64,000 nucleotides of DNA from Porticoccaceae bacterium. GTDB lineage: Bacteria > Pseudomonadota > Gammaproteobacteria > Pseudomonadales > Porticoccaceae. The notes under the pieces are model-generated. The model saw only the letters and a program-made list of their open reading frames with translations. It did not search any database and was not told where the DNA came from. Position 1 is the first letter of the stretch; every line of letters begins with the position of its first letter. Made by a program: the position numbers and the translations under genes. Below are positions 37,081 through 46,359 of the stretch, piece after piece. The stretch is from positions 62,001 through 126,000 of the forward strand of contig JAJFKC010000022.1 of assembly GCA_021773435.1 (NCBI GenBank), given 5' to 3'.

Positions 37081-39696
37081 TCAAACCTGGACCGTGGATG
37101 ACTCGGAACCTGCACCCAGCGGCTTAAATATAAGGATCAATTTGGGCAGCAGGGTCAGGGAACCCAACAGGGCCGCGAACATGGCGAGTGCCGTCAGCAA
37201 GCCAAAATACACCGATGGCATAAAGTTGGAGAACGCCAGAATCGAAAAGCCAACAATAATAGTGATGGCCGTGTAAAACAGCGCAAGACCGATACTGGCA
37301 TGAGCCCGATGCATGGCCGCGATGTAATTTTGATCGACCGCAAATTCCCGTTTAAAGCGGGTCAGATAATGAATGGCATGGTCAACTCCAATACCCACGG
37401 TGATGGCAGCGATAGTAATCGTCATCATATCCAGTGGGATACCCACCAGACCCATGCTGCCCAGCACGATACCGGCGGCGAGCATATTGGGCAGGATGGC
37501 AATCAGGGAAATGCTAAACGAGCGAAACAGCACAATGAACATAATCATAATGCCCAGAAATACCGCGCCAAGCGTGACGATTTGCGAGCGAAACAAACTT
37601 TGCAGCATATTGTTATAGAGCACCTGTAAGCCGGACAATCGAAACTGCTCCGGTTGCAGACCCATCTCATCGATCAGATAACCCCGTATTTCAGCGAGCA
37701 GCTCATTACGATTTAGACTGCCGTCGCCCTCTACCGTGCGCATGGTGATGCGGGCCTGATTGGCACCGTCGTCTAGATAGGGTGACAACAGAAAACTTTC
37801 CAGCTCCGGCGACAGGCTGCGGCGCATAACCGTTAGCTCCAGATCATTCAAACGCCGACCGCTAAGATCATTGGCAACGTGAAAGGCGGTGACCAGTGAA
37901 TCGACCCGACCAATTTCTGGCAGCTCATCAAGGTAGGCATGGATTTTCTCCAGGTCTTCCAGTCCGGCGCGCGTAAACCAGTAGTTGATTTCCTCTTCGT
38001 TTGGATCTGGCTCGGCAAAAGGATCATCTGCCGCGAACGGATCGCCTTCTGCGAAGGGGTCTGCCTCACCAAACGGGTCTTCTTCAACGAACGGATCATC
38101 TCCACCATAAGAATCGTCCTCAGCAAAAGGGTCCTCAGATTGCTCATTGCCCTGACCCAGTACCATGGGAATATCAGCATAGGAGGGGGCCTCCAGAATA
38201 ATATCTAACGGTGTGGTGCCCCCCAGTTTGGCGTCGATGACAGATAAGCCCTGGTAGATTTCCGTATGGGGTTTGAAGTAGTCAATAAAACGATTTTCAA
38301 CCTTTAACTGGCTTATGCCGTAGCTGGCCACGCAAGCCAACACCAGGGCGAACAGCAAAATCAGATTGCCGTGGCGCTCAGTGAATCGTGAAAATATCGC
38401 GGTTAGTCGCGCAGAGTTATCGGCCTTGCTGGCACTCTCACCTTTGCCCCAGAGCATCATGCCAGCCGGAATCACCATAAATGCCAACACCAGGGCAAGG
38501 GACAGGCCCATAGTCATCATCCAGCCGAAATCAATCACCGGGCGGATATTACTCACTACCAGCGACACAAAGGCAACAGCGGTGGTTAGCACTGTGTAGA
38601 GACAAGGCCGAGCCATAGAGACCACGGTGTTGCGCACCAATTCCCGCTGATCGACGCTGTTATCTGCTCGGAGCAACTCGCGATAACGCACGACTAAATG
38701 AATGGTTAATGCCAGCGTCGTGATCAATAACAACGCCACAAAATTGGACGAGATCACCGTCAGCCGCCAGTCAATCCAGCTCAGCCAGCCAAGCATCATC
38801 ACCAGCGTTAAAGCACATACCGTCAACGGCAATACCACCCAACGCAATTGCCGAAAAATAATCACCAGCGTGGCAATAATAAACAGCGCAATACCGACAC
38901 CAAAGAGCTGTAAATCACTGCGGATAAAATCGATCATATCGGCGGTAATCATGCTCGGACCGCCCAGGAACACTTCGGCTTTGTCGCGATATTTGTCCAT
39001 TAACTGGCGCACCTTAACAACCCGGGCCTTACCCGCCGCAGCCCGCTCAGTACGGTAGTCGAGAAACTCTTTGCTGACTCGCTCCAGCTCAGCCTCTTCT
39101 TCCAGACTAATGCCGTCAGTGTCTCGCTTGAGGCGCAGCTCATCGCGATGCCTGACCAGCTCGGTGTAACGAGTGTCTGGGACAATGGACGCTAGCACCG
39201 CCGTGGTCTGGCCATCGGGGCTCAAAATCAGTTTGCGATATACAGGGCTGTTGAGGAACTCCTGTTTCGCGGCCGCCCGATCCACACCGGGGGTTAACAG
39301 CGTGCGCTGCTCCGCCTGCAATTCTTCCACCGACACTTTCGGGCTATACAGCAGCGGCACCGTGACCATGGAATTGATACTGACAACACCCTCAACACTG
39401 GCCAGGTCTTTCTGCAAAGCATCAAGGGCGGCAATGGCTTCATCGGAAAACAGATCGATATCTTTGGGGGTATACATCACCACCAAAAAATCACCGCCGC
39501 CGTAGCGCTGGTTTATTTCACGGAAATAATCCAGATCGCTATCGTGCTCCAGGGTCAGAGAATCTGCCGAGGCATCGAGCTTAAAATTGGGCAAGCCGAG
39601 CGCGAGCAAGACCGTGGCTAATAAGACCAGGCATATCACCAGCCAGGGGCGACCGAGAACCGTGCGATCAAAAATACCGAGTAGATAGTCGGTCAT
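37081..39696 (-). CDS. MMPL/RND-superfamily exporter with acidic DPF repeats
   Basis: An 871-residue RND-type permease with two sets of six helices and a large periplasmic loop after TM1 and TM7, as in MMPL and hopanoid-type (HpnN) exporters. The first loop starts at SADSLTLEHDSDLDYF, a common pattern in this family, and TIAAITVGIGVDHAIHYLTR is the usual TM4/10-like stretch. The second loop carries eight 6-residue units (DPFAED to DPNEEE), highly acidic and rich in Phe. It may export lipids or sterol-like molecules from the inner membrane; substrate unknown. AAAGGAAACC precedes the ATG. Confidence 0.87.
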   Translation of the reverse strand: MTDYLLGIFDRTVLGRPWLVICLVLLATVLLALGLPNFKLDASADSLTLEHDSDLDYFREINQRYGGGDFLVVMYTPKDIDLFSDEAIAALDALQKDLASVEGVVSINSMVTVPLLYSPKVSVEELQAEQRTLLTPGVDRAAAKQEFLNSPVYRKLILSPDGQTTAVLASIVPDTRYTELVRHRDELRLKRDTDGISLEEEAELERVSKEFLDYRTERAAAGKARVVKVRQLMDKYRDKAEVFLGGPSMITADMIDFIRSDLQLFGVGIALFIIATLVIIFRQLRWVVLPLTVCALTLVMMLGWLSWIDWRLTVISSNFVALLLITTLALTIHLVVRYRELLRADNSVDQRELVRNTVVSMARPCLYTVLTTAVAFVSLVVSNIRPVIDFGWMMTMGLSLALVLAFMVIPAGMMLWGKGESASKADNSARLTAIFSRFTERHGNLILLFALVLACVASYGISQLKVENRFIDYFKPHTEIYQGLSVIDAKLGGTTPLDIILEAPSYADIPMVLGQGNEQSEDPFAEDDSYGGDDPFVEEDPFGEADPFAEGDPFAADDPFAEPDPNEEEINYWFTRAGLEDLEKIHAYLDELPEIGRVDSLVTAFHVANDLSGRRLNDLELTVMRRSLSPELESFLLSPYLDDGANQARITMRTVEGDGSLNRNELLAEIRGYLIDEMGLQPEQFRLSGLQVLYNNMLQSLFRSQIVTLGAVFLGIMIMFIVLFRSFSISLIAILPNMLAAGIVLGSMGLVGIPLDMMTITIAAITVGIGVDHAIHYLTRFKREFAVDQNYIAAMHRAHASIGLALFYTAITIIVGFSILAFSNFMPSVYFGLLTALAMFAALLGSLTLLPKLILIFKPLGAGSESSTVQV
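37990..38133. repeat. 18-bp (6-residue) tandem repeats within the MMPL exporter
   Basis: Eight in-frame units of 18 bp encode DPFAED, DSYGGD, DPFVEE, DPFGEA, DPFAEG, DPFAAD, DPFAEP and DPNEEE. Most keep Asp-Pro-Phe at the start and one or more acidic residues at the end. Confidence 0.95.
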
Positions 39697-39802
39697 ATGG
39701 TTTCCTTTTGTTACGACTGATATTGAGCGCAGGCTTGAAAACGACCGCTATTATGCCAAAGGACAGATTTTGTTTCTTACCGGTATCCAACCAGCCGAGA
39801 AG

Positions 39803-40084
39803 CTAGCCATCGATATGGCCGAGACCTCGACCCGGTGCCACCGCATCTCGGACTCTTTGTTTCAGGCTTTTAATATCCGGAAAGCCGTCATCGCGTTTTC
39901 GCTCCCAGATCGATTGGCCATCAAGACGGATTTCAAACCTGCCATTCTCGCTGGCAGGCAGCAGCGCCACCTCGGCCAGATCATCGCCAAAGGTGTGGAG
40001 TAATTCCTGAGCCATCCAGGCCGACCGAGGTAGCCAGTGGCAGGCAGGGCAATAGTGGATCTCTACGCGCGGTTTATTGTTCAT
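39803..40084 (-). CDS. SelT/SelW/SelH (Rdx) family redox protein
   Basis: A 93-residue thioredoxin-like protein with CPAC (residues 12-15) followed by HWLPRSAWMAQELL, the Rdx family signature. Vertebrate relatives have selenocysteine in place of the second Cys; here both are Cys. Length and the GRFEIRLDGQSIWERKRDDGFP core fit the family. Redox partner unknown. Just upstream of the MMPL exporter on the same strand. Confidence 0.9.
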   Translation of the reverse strand: MNNKPRVEIHYCPACHWLPRSAWMAQELLHTFGDDLAEVALLPASENGRFEIRLDGQSIWERKRDDGFPDIKSLKQRVRDAVAPGRGLGHIDG

Positions 40085-40144
40085 AGAACGTTCTCATTTT
40101 ATTCATTCGCCAAAGTCGACCAGCGGTTTGAATGGGAAATCACC

Positions 40145-40522
40145 TTAAGCGCTGACGCTAGTATATTTTAGTACCGAGGCCAGCATTAAGCACGCAAGCC
40201 CCACCCAATCGATTCGGGCGACTTTCCTGACAGCATCATTGTAATCACCCACCGCCCAGACAAAGTATAGATAGCCCACCATCGAAATGGCAGCCATCAA
40301 CATAGCAGCGGGTTGATGAAAAGGTTCATACAAAGAGTAAAAGATAAAACCACCAATCACACCAAATAGTAACGCGCGGTGCCGCATAAGAATTACTATA
40401 TCGTTACTCTCCAGGTTAATTGAATATGCCTGAGACAACTTTGCCGCCGATAGCACACCCATTACCGGCAAAAAGTTTATAAGCCCCACAATAAACAAAA
40501 GCACTGCTATAACGTTGTTCAT
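40145..40522 (-). CDS. Four-helix membrane protein, unknown function
   Basis: A 125-residue protein with four predicted helices and a short basic/acidic loop. No motif names a function. Similar small integral proteins exist in many proteobacteria and are sometimes mislabelled as phosphopantetheine adenylyltransferase; nothing here supports that activity. Its start lies 55 bp from the divergent hydroxyacid dehydrogenase. Confidence 0.6.
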   Translation of the reverse strand: MNNVIAVLLFIVGLINFLPVMGVLSAAKLSQAYSINLESNDIVILMRHRALLFGVIGGFIFYSLYEPFHQPAAMLMAAISMVGYLYFVWAVGDYNDAVRKVARIDWVGLACLMLASVLKYTSVSA

Positions 40523-40577
40523 GTCTTGACCCTGCTCTAACAGTTAAGGTGCTATTTTCAATACAGGAACAAGAGTT

Positions 40578-41543
40578 ATGAAGCTACTCAGCGGTGTCAT
40601 CCTCGATGCCGATACCCTGCGACCCGATGATCTGGATCTTGCTCCCATACTAGAAATAGCCGGTATCAACTGGCAAGTGTACCCCGCCTCCGCGCCGGAA
40701 CAGATTCAAGGTCGCATTACTCAGGCAGATATCGTACTAACCAATAAAGCGCGCCTTCGAGCGCCCGAAATCGAAGCCGCTCAAAACCTCAAATATATTG
40801 GTGTTCTGGCCACCGGCACCAACGCCATTGATCTAAACGCAGCCAAAGCTAACAACATAACCATGACCAATATTACTGACTACGCCACACCCTCGGTCGT
40901 TCAACACACCTTCGCACTTATTTTGGCTTTGACCACCCAGCTTAACCAATATGCTAAATTGAGCCTTGACGGTAGCTGGTCAGCAAGCAAGGGTTTTTGT
41001 TTGCTGGATTTTCCGGTGCGAGAACTGAGCGGTTTGACCCTGGGCATTATCGGCTACGGCGCATTGGGGCAAGGCGTCGCCGGGATTGGCCAGGCATTTG
41101 GGATGAAGGTTTTGCTCGCTGATTTGCCAGGTAGGGCGTCGGCTGAGAGTGATACGCCACGATTACCGCTGGATGATTTTCTGAAACGGGCCGATGTGGT
41201 TAGCATTCATTGCCCATTGACCGACGATACCCGCCACCTAATTAGCACCCGAGAATTAGCAATTATGAAACCCGATGCACTGTTAATTAATTGTGCCCGG
41301 GGCAGCATTGTCGATGAACAAGCTTTAGCTCGCGCACTGATAAAAGGTGAAATCGCCGGTGCCGCACTGGATGTACTCAGCGTCGAGCCGCCACCAGCAG
41401 ATCACCCGCTGTTTAACCCGAGTATTCCCAATTTAATGATCACCCCCCATTGCGCCTGGGGAGCAAAAGATGCGCGTCAACGACTGGTCGAACAAGCTGG
41501 CCAGCATTTGCAGCGCTGGCTTAAGTCAATCAACCAGACGTAG
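40578..41543 (+). CDS. D-2-hydroxyacid dehydrogenase (hydroxypyruvate reductase-like)
   Basis: A 321-residue NAD-dependent dehydrogenase. The dinucleotide motif is GIIGYGALGQGVAGIGQAF, the ligand Arg lies in LINCARGSIVDEQAL, and the active-site His is in TPHCAWGAKDARQ with Glu in LSVEPP. It probably interconverts glycerate and hydroxypyruvate, or a similar pair. The last 18 bases overlap the convergent MOSC gene. Confidence 0.9.
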   Translation: MKLLSGVILDADTLRPDDLDLAPILEIAGINWQVYPASAPEQIQGRITQADIVLTNKARLRAPEIEAAQNLKYIGVLATGTNAIDLNAAKANNITMTNITDYATPSVVQHTFALILALTTQLNQYAKLSLDGSWSASKGFCLLDFPVRELSGLTLGIIGYGALGQGVAGIGQAFGMKVLLADLPGRASAESDTPRLPLDDFLKRADVVSIHCPLTDDTRHLISTRELAIMKPDALLINCARGSIVDEQALARALIKGEIAGAALDVLSVEPPPADHPLFNPSIPNLMITPHCAWGAKDARQRLVEQAGQHLQRWLKSINQT

Positions 41544-41996
41544 CGCGTCCCCCTGCCGAATAATGCCACCCCGGATAATGTCTGCTCGTAAACCACCCTT
41601 GTTATTCAGCGCCGCCGCAAGGCCACGCACTGTGAGCTGCTCCAGGTGCGCACAAGGTTCGCAAAGTCTCACTCCCTTCAAAAGCACTTCACCAATGGTG
41701 AAATCAATACCGACCAGGTCATTTAGCCTGGCGCCTCGGGTAACAATATTTCGGCGAATTTGAGCACCGCTGATGCCCAGCAATTGCTCCAGTTCGCCGA
41801 TCACTTCTGACTCAATCAAGGTAATCTGCCGACCATTCCCGGGCCAATGAGACCAGCTGCCTTGACCAGAACAGTAGCGGTCGCCCTCCAGGCCCTTGCC
41901 CGTAATCGCCCGCACCACGTTGACTGACTCAGGCAAGCTGGCCGCTGTGGGTGTGACATAGATCATCGTTACACAAGCTAAATCAGTGATCGGCAT
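41526..41996 (-). CDS. MOSC-domain protein
   Basis: A 156-residue MOSC (molybdenum cofactor sulfurase C-terminal) protein. GKGLEGDRY at the start, QITLIESEVI in the middle, ARLNDLVGIDFTIGEV, and the Cys-containing RLCEPCAHLEQL are the characteristic segments; the conserved Cys is thought to handle sulfur or cofactor. ATG at 41996 has GAGATAACA before it; a TTG at 42014 would add six residues. Confidence 0.85.
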   Translation of the reverse strand: MPITDLACVTMIYVTPTAASLPESVNVVRAITGKGLEGDRYCSGQGSWSHWPGNGRQITLIESEVIGELEQLLGISGAQIRRNIVTRGARLNDLVGIDFTIGEVLLKGVRLCEPCAHLEQLTVRGLAAALNNKGGLRADIIRGGIIRQGDALRLVD

Positions 41997-42300
41997 GGTT
42001 TTGTTATCTCTCAATCTTCAAATATGGTTTTATTCGTAGTATCAATCGATATAAAGCCATATCAAGAACATGGCATGAAGGAGTCCTTCAGCTTGATTTA
42101 TACAGGTCCCGTTCTTCCTGCCTCGCCCCTAAAGCAGATTAAGCTTGTTGGCCTGTTAACTCACCGGCTTATGGTGATGAGGCGGAAATCTGGATTGAAA
42201 CCCGGGTCGGCGGAACGATTTCCCTTCGCAGTCGACTTTTGATTCACGGTCGAAAAAGAACCCTAACTTTCGGAGCAATTTTCACACGGCAGGTGTTTAC

Positions 42301-42720
42301 ATGACAACAGAAGCTGCAGAGGCCCAGAAGGAAGAAACCCCACCCGGCACTATGTACGACTGGCTCGGCGGAGAGCAGGCCGTCAAGAACCTGGTGAATC
42401 GGTTTTATGACATTTTAGATAGCGACGAATCACTCAAGCCCATTCGGGCGATGCATAAAGAGGATCTATCGCCAATGCGACTCAGTCTGTTTGAGTTTTT
42501 GTCTGGCTGGCTGGGCGGCCCACCTTTATTTATTGAACGTAACGGCAGCCCCTGCCTGACCGGTGCCCACCAGCCATTTAAAATTGATGCAGCCTCCCGT
42601 GATCAGTGGATGCAATGCATTAACCAGGCGATGGCCGATATAAATATTGAACCCAAATACCGCGAAATGCTCACCCCAGCGTTTGAGCAGATGACGGAAA
42701 TGATGCGTAATACCGATTAA
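42301..42720 (+). CDS. Group II truncated haemoglobin
   Basis: A 139-residue 2-on-2 globin. Expected residues are present: Phe/Tyr at B9-B10 (RFYDIL, Tyr36), proximal His90 (GAHQPFKI) and Trp103 at G8, which marks group II. The N-terminal 18 residues are an extra charged segment. Such proteins bind oxygen or detoxify nitric oxide or peroxides. The 285-bp spacer upstream has no gene I can support. Confidence 0.88.
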   Translation: MTTEAAEAQKEETPPGTMYDWLGGEQAVKNLVNRFYDILDSDESLKPIRAMHKEDLSPMRLSLFEFLSGWLGGPPLFIERNGSPCLTGAHQPFKIDAASRDQWMQCINQAMADINIEPKYREMLTPAFEQMTEMMRNTD

Positions 42721-42888
42721 TCCCTTTACTTGAGACAACTTAATCTATTCTCCTTGATTCTCGCCCCCACTTTTTGCTTGAAAAGCTAATAACAACAAGC
42801 AGGAAAGCGTTGCTCTGTTTGACTGACTCTCTTAATGGTGTATTTTAAGCAGGAAATTACCTCACCAAATGGAAAAGGGAACTTGATC

Positions 42889-44370
42889 ATGACGATATTG
42901 GATAGATTTAGAGGTGAACCTGCTCGCCTTATACCTACTCTCTCAGATTCGAAACGAGAGGAAAAGGCCACTTCTGTTCTACTAGCAGCATTTCGCGTTA
43001 TTCCTGGGCTAGCGCGAGAAGTTCTTGGTGAGGCTGGAGCCAAGATAGGCTCTCGCGCGACAATCGAATGCTTTACAGAAGTCGTGTTTAAGCAAGATGC
43101 GGGCAAAAATTTGCGGCCTGACGGGTTAATCGTTGTTCAATCAGGGCGCAAGGAATGGTGCGCGTTGGTTGAATCCAAAGTAGGAACTGCATCGCTGGGC
43201 ACTGAACAAGTTGAAAGCTATCTAAAGCTTGCCAAAGAGCTCGGGATAGATGCCCTGATAACGATTTCCAATGAGTTTGCAGTCCTCCCTACTCATCATC
43301 CAACTCGAGTGAACAAAGCCATTCTAAGAAAAGTTGAGTTGTACCATTTTTCATGGTTATCAGTTATCACGAAAGCAGTTTTGGCAACGGAGAACAGTGT
43401 CGTTACTGACCCAGAACAGGCATTTATCCTCGCCGAACTAATTCGCTATTTAAAATCGTCAAACTCCGGTACATCAATACTTACAAAGATGGATGCTGGC
43501 TGGAAAGATGTTTGTGATCTTGTACAGCAAAAGGCGCCGCTAATAAGCAATCAGGTAGCGGTAGAAGGCGCGGTAAGTAGTTGGCATCAACTAATGCGGT
43601 ACCTCAGCCTAGAACTTAGTATGGCTACATCTAGTGCCGTATCTTTGGAGATGCCCAAAAAACTACAAAATGACGCTGAGGAGAAATTGCGCGTCAATAT
43701 ATCTAAATTGACCAACGAACAGCTTCTATCCGCCTCGTTTAACGTTCCGAACGCCGCAGCGAACATTAATATTACTGCCGACTTTAGATTACGCACCGTT
43801 TGCTTTGCTATGCGATTACAAGCTCCACAAGACATCAAAAGGCCAACTGCCGCAGTCAACTGGTTAACCAGACAGTTAAAATATGTCCAAGATAAAGATG
43901 GCATTGCGATTAGAGTTCATTGGCCAAAACGTACTCGCCTAACAATGTGTTCACTTGCTCAGGCTATAGATGGGCCAGAGCGACTGGTTCCTGACGGTTG
44001 CAAAGATATCCCGAAAGAGTTGGAGATTTGGGTCGTTGTGGATCTTGCCGGCCGGTTTCGCGGATCAAAGACGTTCATTGAGGAGATCGAAAGAGGTTTG
44101 CACCAGTTTTATACTCAAGTAGGGCAGCGACTGTCGAAATGGCAACCCAAGGCTCCACAAATTAAAAACGAGGTTAACACCAACACCAGTGATAGGGAAA
44201 GATTTCATGGTTTGTACGGGAAAGTTGTAGAGGCTCAAGTTGAAGACGACAAAACTGACATTCTCGCTCTTAAATTTGTGCCACCTGAAAATTATCAGGA
44301 AGATGAACCTGATACTACCGACGATTCGGATCGTAATCGATTTCAGACAGATCAGCCGCTTGTGGATTGA
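42889..44370 (+). CDS. PD-(D/E)XK nuclease-like protein, unknown role
   Basis: A 493-residue cytoplasmic protein. The N-terminal domain (about 60-130) shows the restriction-fold motif: LRPDGLIVV, then CALVESKVGTASL, then QVESYLKLA, i.e. Asp, Glu-x-Lys and a following helix Gln. The rest (about 180-450) shows no recognised domain and the C-terminus is acidic and low complexity. The ATG at 42889 follows AAGGGA; the frame extends 54 bases further up without a ribosome site. Codon use looks more AT-rich than its neighbours. It is a lone gene, so a defence or repair function is possible but unproven. Confidence 0.7.
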   Translation: MTILDRFRGEPARLIPTLSDSKREEKATSVLLAAFRVIPGLAREVLGEAGAKIGSRATIECFTEVVFKQDAGKNLRPDGLIVVQSGRKEWCALVESKVGTASLGTEQVESYLKLAKELGIDALITISNEFAVLPTHHPTRVNKAILRKVELYHFSWLSVITKAVLATENSVVTDPEQAFILAELIRYLKSSNSGTSILTKMDAGWKDVCDLVQQKAPLISNQVAVEGAVSSWHQLMRYLSLELSMATSSAVSLEMPKKLQNDAEEKLRVNISKLTNEQLLSASFNVPNAAANINITADFRLRTVCFAMRLQAPQDIKRPTAAVNWLTRQLKYVQDKDGIAIRVHWPKRTRLTMCSLAQAIDGPERLVPDGCKDIPKELEIWVVVDLAGRFRGSKTFIEEIERGLHQFYTQVGQRLSKWQPKAPQIKNEVNTNTSDRERFHGLYGKVVEAQVEDDKTDILALKFVPPENYQEDEPDTTDDSDRNRFQTDQPLVD

Positions 44371-44660
44371 CCCGCTTATTTTGTAAGAAGTATGCAGCAA
44401 AGTTTAATCTCGGAATGGGAAGTGGAATCGCACGTAAAGGGTTTAGTGGGCCCGCCAGCTTGACCCGCCCTGCCTTATTCACCCGCCACCCACCGCTGGG
44501 CGAACCTAAACTCCTGCCCACATACCTAAAACAATACACAATCTCCGTTCAGAGATAACTTTGCTGGTCACGCGTCTTAAGGTATGGTTTTGACCGCTCT
44601 GGATAATTTTCCGTTCTTGATAAATCGTCTCAGTAAAACAAAAACCACAGGAAGCTCGCT

Positions 44661-45542
44661 ATGAAAACACTGCAGCTGGGAAGTGTCACCATTGATCGAA
44701 TTCAGGAGTGGGTCGGCCCTTTATTTGAAATCGCCAACTTCTTTCCTTCCGGTGACTGGGACACAATTGAGAGTCAGCGGGACTGGCTGGAGCCACATTT
44801 TCTGCCACCCAAAGATAAAATGCGGAAAGGTTTTCTCGATGCCAGTTTGCACACGTTTGTGGTACGCACCCCCCATCACAATATTCTTATTGATACCTGC
44901 GTGGGCAATCATAAGGCGCGGTCGATACTCCCAGACTGGAACATGATGGAGAGCGACTACATTAGCAAACTGGCCAATATGGGTATTGCACCCGGTGATA
45001 TCGACTTTGTGATGTGTACCCATTTGCATGTGGATCATGTCGGCTGGAACACTAAGCTAGAAGATGGCCGCTGGGTGCCGACCTTCCCCAAGGCCCGTTA
45101 CGTGTTTCACAAAACCGAATACGACCACTGGCAGGACAATCGCGACCACCACGGTATGGATGGCGCTTTTGATGATTCGGTGTTGCCGGTTATCGAAGCC
45201 GGTCGCGCCGATTTGGTCGCCGGTGATTTTGCCATCGACGACAGCATCTGGCTGGAACCCTCGCCCGGCCACACCCCCGGCCATGTCTGCATCAATGTAA
45301 ATAGCCAGGGTGCCAGCGGTTTATTCACCGGCGATAGTTTCCATCATCCCATTCAAATTGCTTATCCGGAATGGAGCACGGCATTTTGTTCAGACATCGC
45401 ACAATCAGCGGTGGCCAGGCGTAATATTCTTGATCGGCTAGTGGACACCGATGCTTATATTCTGGCCGCCCATTTTAATGACCCTACGACTGCGCGGGTG
45501 GTGAGTAATGGTGACCGCTGCAAATTAAAGTTAGATCTATAA
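44661..45542 (+). CDS. MBL-fold metallo-hydrolase
   Basis: A 293-residue metallo-beta-lactamase-fold hydrolase. The metal site is THLHVDHVGW (His121, His123, Asp125, His126), with further ligands in PGHTPGHVC and FTGDSFHHP. The general layout resembles AttM-like lactonases and quorum-quenching or arylsulfatase-type enzymes, so the substrate is open. CAGGAAG precedes the ATG. Convergent with the SDR gene; a small hairpin (GTTAGCC/GGCCAAC) lies between. Confidence 0.86.
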   Translation: MKTLQLGSVTIDRIQEWVGPLFEIANFFPSGDWDTIESQRDWLEPHFLPPKDKMRKGFLDASLHTFVVRTPHHNILIDTCVGNHKARSILPDWNMMESDYISKLANMGIAPGDIDFVMCTHLHVDHVGWNTKLEDGRWVPTFPKARYVFHKTEYDHWQDNRDHHGMDGAFDDSVLPVIEAGRADLVAGDFAIDDSIWLEPSPGHTPGHVCINVNSQGASGLFTGDSFHHPIQIAYPEWSTAFCSDIAQSAVARRNILDRLVDTDAYILAAHFNDPTTARVVSNGDRCKLKLDL

Positions 45543-45585
45543 CATCCAGTTAGCCTTAGGCCAACTAAACGCTGGAACCTACCCG

Positions 45586-46326
45586 CTAGAAGGTCTCGGC
45601 AAAGGGGCGAATATCTAGTTCGTGGGTCCAGGCATCTTTTGCTTGATGATGTAAATACCAATAGGTATCGGCCACTGATTGAGGATTCATAAGTGTCGCT
45701 TCGGGTAGCTGCTCGGGGTCTACCCCGTTTTCTCTCAAGCGCTCGCGCACCCATTCGGTCTCGACACCGGCGTCTATAATGACGTGGGCAACATGGATAG
45801 ATTCCGGCCCCAGCTCTCTCGCCATCGACTGGGCTAATGCCCGCAGGCCAAATTTCGCTGAAGCAAAAGCTGCATAACCGCTGCCGCCGCGTATACTCGC
45901 TGTCGCACCGGTAAAAAAGATCGAGCCTTTCCGCCTTGGGGCCATATATTTTGCCGCCTCGCGGCCGCACAGAAAACCGCCAAAACAGGCCATCTCCCAC
46001 ACTTTTTGAAAAACCCTTGAAGTGGTATCACGGATTGGGAAATTGACATTGCCACCAGGGTTATAAATAACCATCTCCAATGGGCCGATGTTTTGTTCTA
46101 TCTCTTCAAACACTTCGATGACCCGATCTTCGTTGCGGGCATCAAGGGCGTAAGCGTGAGCGATTCCGCCCGCTGATTCGATGTCTGCTTTCAGGGGCAG
46201 GAGCTTGTCTTCGTTACGTCGCCCCATACATACCTGGTAACCACCAGCAGCAAATTTTTTACAAATTGCCGCACCGATATAGTCTCCGGCACCAATGATT
46301 AAAACTACCGGTTGCTCTGTCGCCAT
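45586..46326 (-). CDS. SDR-family protein with Phe at the catalytic Tyr position
   Basis: A 246-residue short-chain dehydrogenase. The nucleotide motif is GAGDYIG (about 12-18), and the active-site segment reads YAAFASAKFG: the Lys is present but the residue four before it is Phe, not Tyr, with a Tyr two residues earlier. It may bind the cofactor without classical reduction or use the shifted Tyr. Encoded 33 bp downstream of the enoyl-CoA hydratase on the same strand, so the two may act in one acyl-CoA pathway. Confidence 0.82.
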   Translation of the reverse strand: MATEQPVVLIIGAGDYIGAAICKKFAAGGYQVCMGRRNEDKLLPLKADIESAGGIAHAYALDARNEDRVIEVFEEIEQNIGPLEMVIYNPGGNVNFPIRDTTSRVFQKVWEMACFGGFLCGREAAKYMAPRRKGSIFFTGATASIRGGSGYAAFASAKFGLRALAQSMARELGPESIHVAHVIIDAGVETEWVRERLRENGVDPEQLPEATLMNPQSVADTYWYLHHQAKDAWTHELDIRPFAETF

Positions 46327-46359
46327 CGCTTTAGCTCCTAATATTTGATGATCACTAAT

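Noticed and set aside
42024-42242. Possible small gene before the truncated haemoglobin
   Set aside because: No ribosome site, no recognisable protein and low-quality amino acid pattern; treated as spacer.
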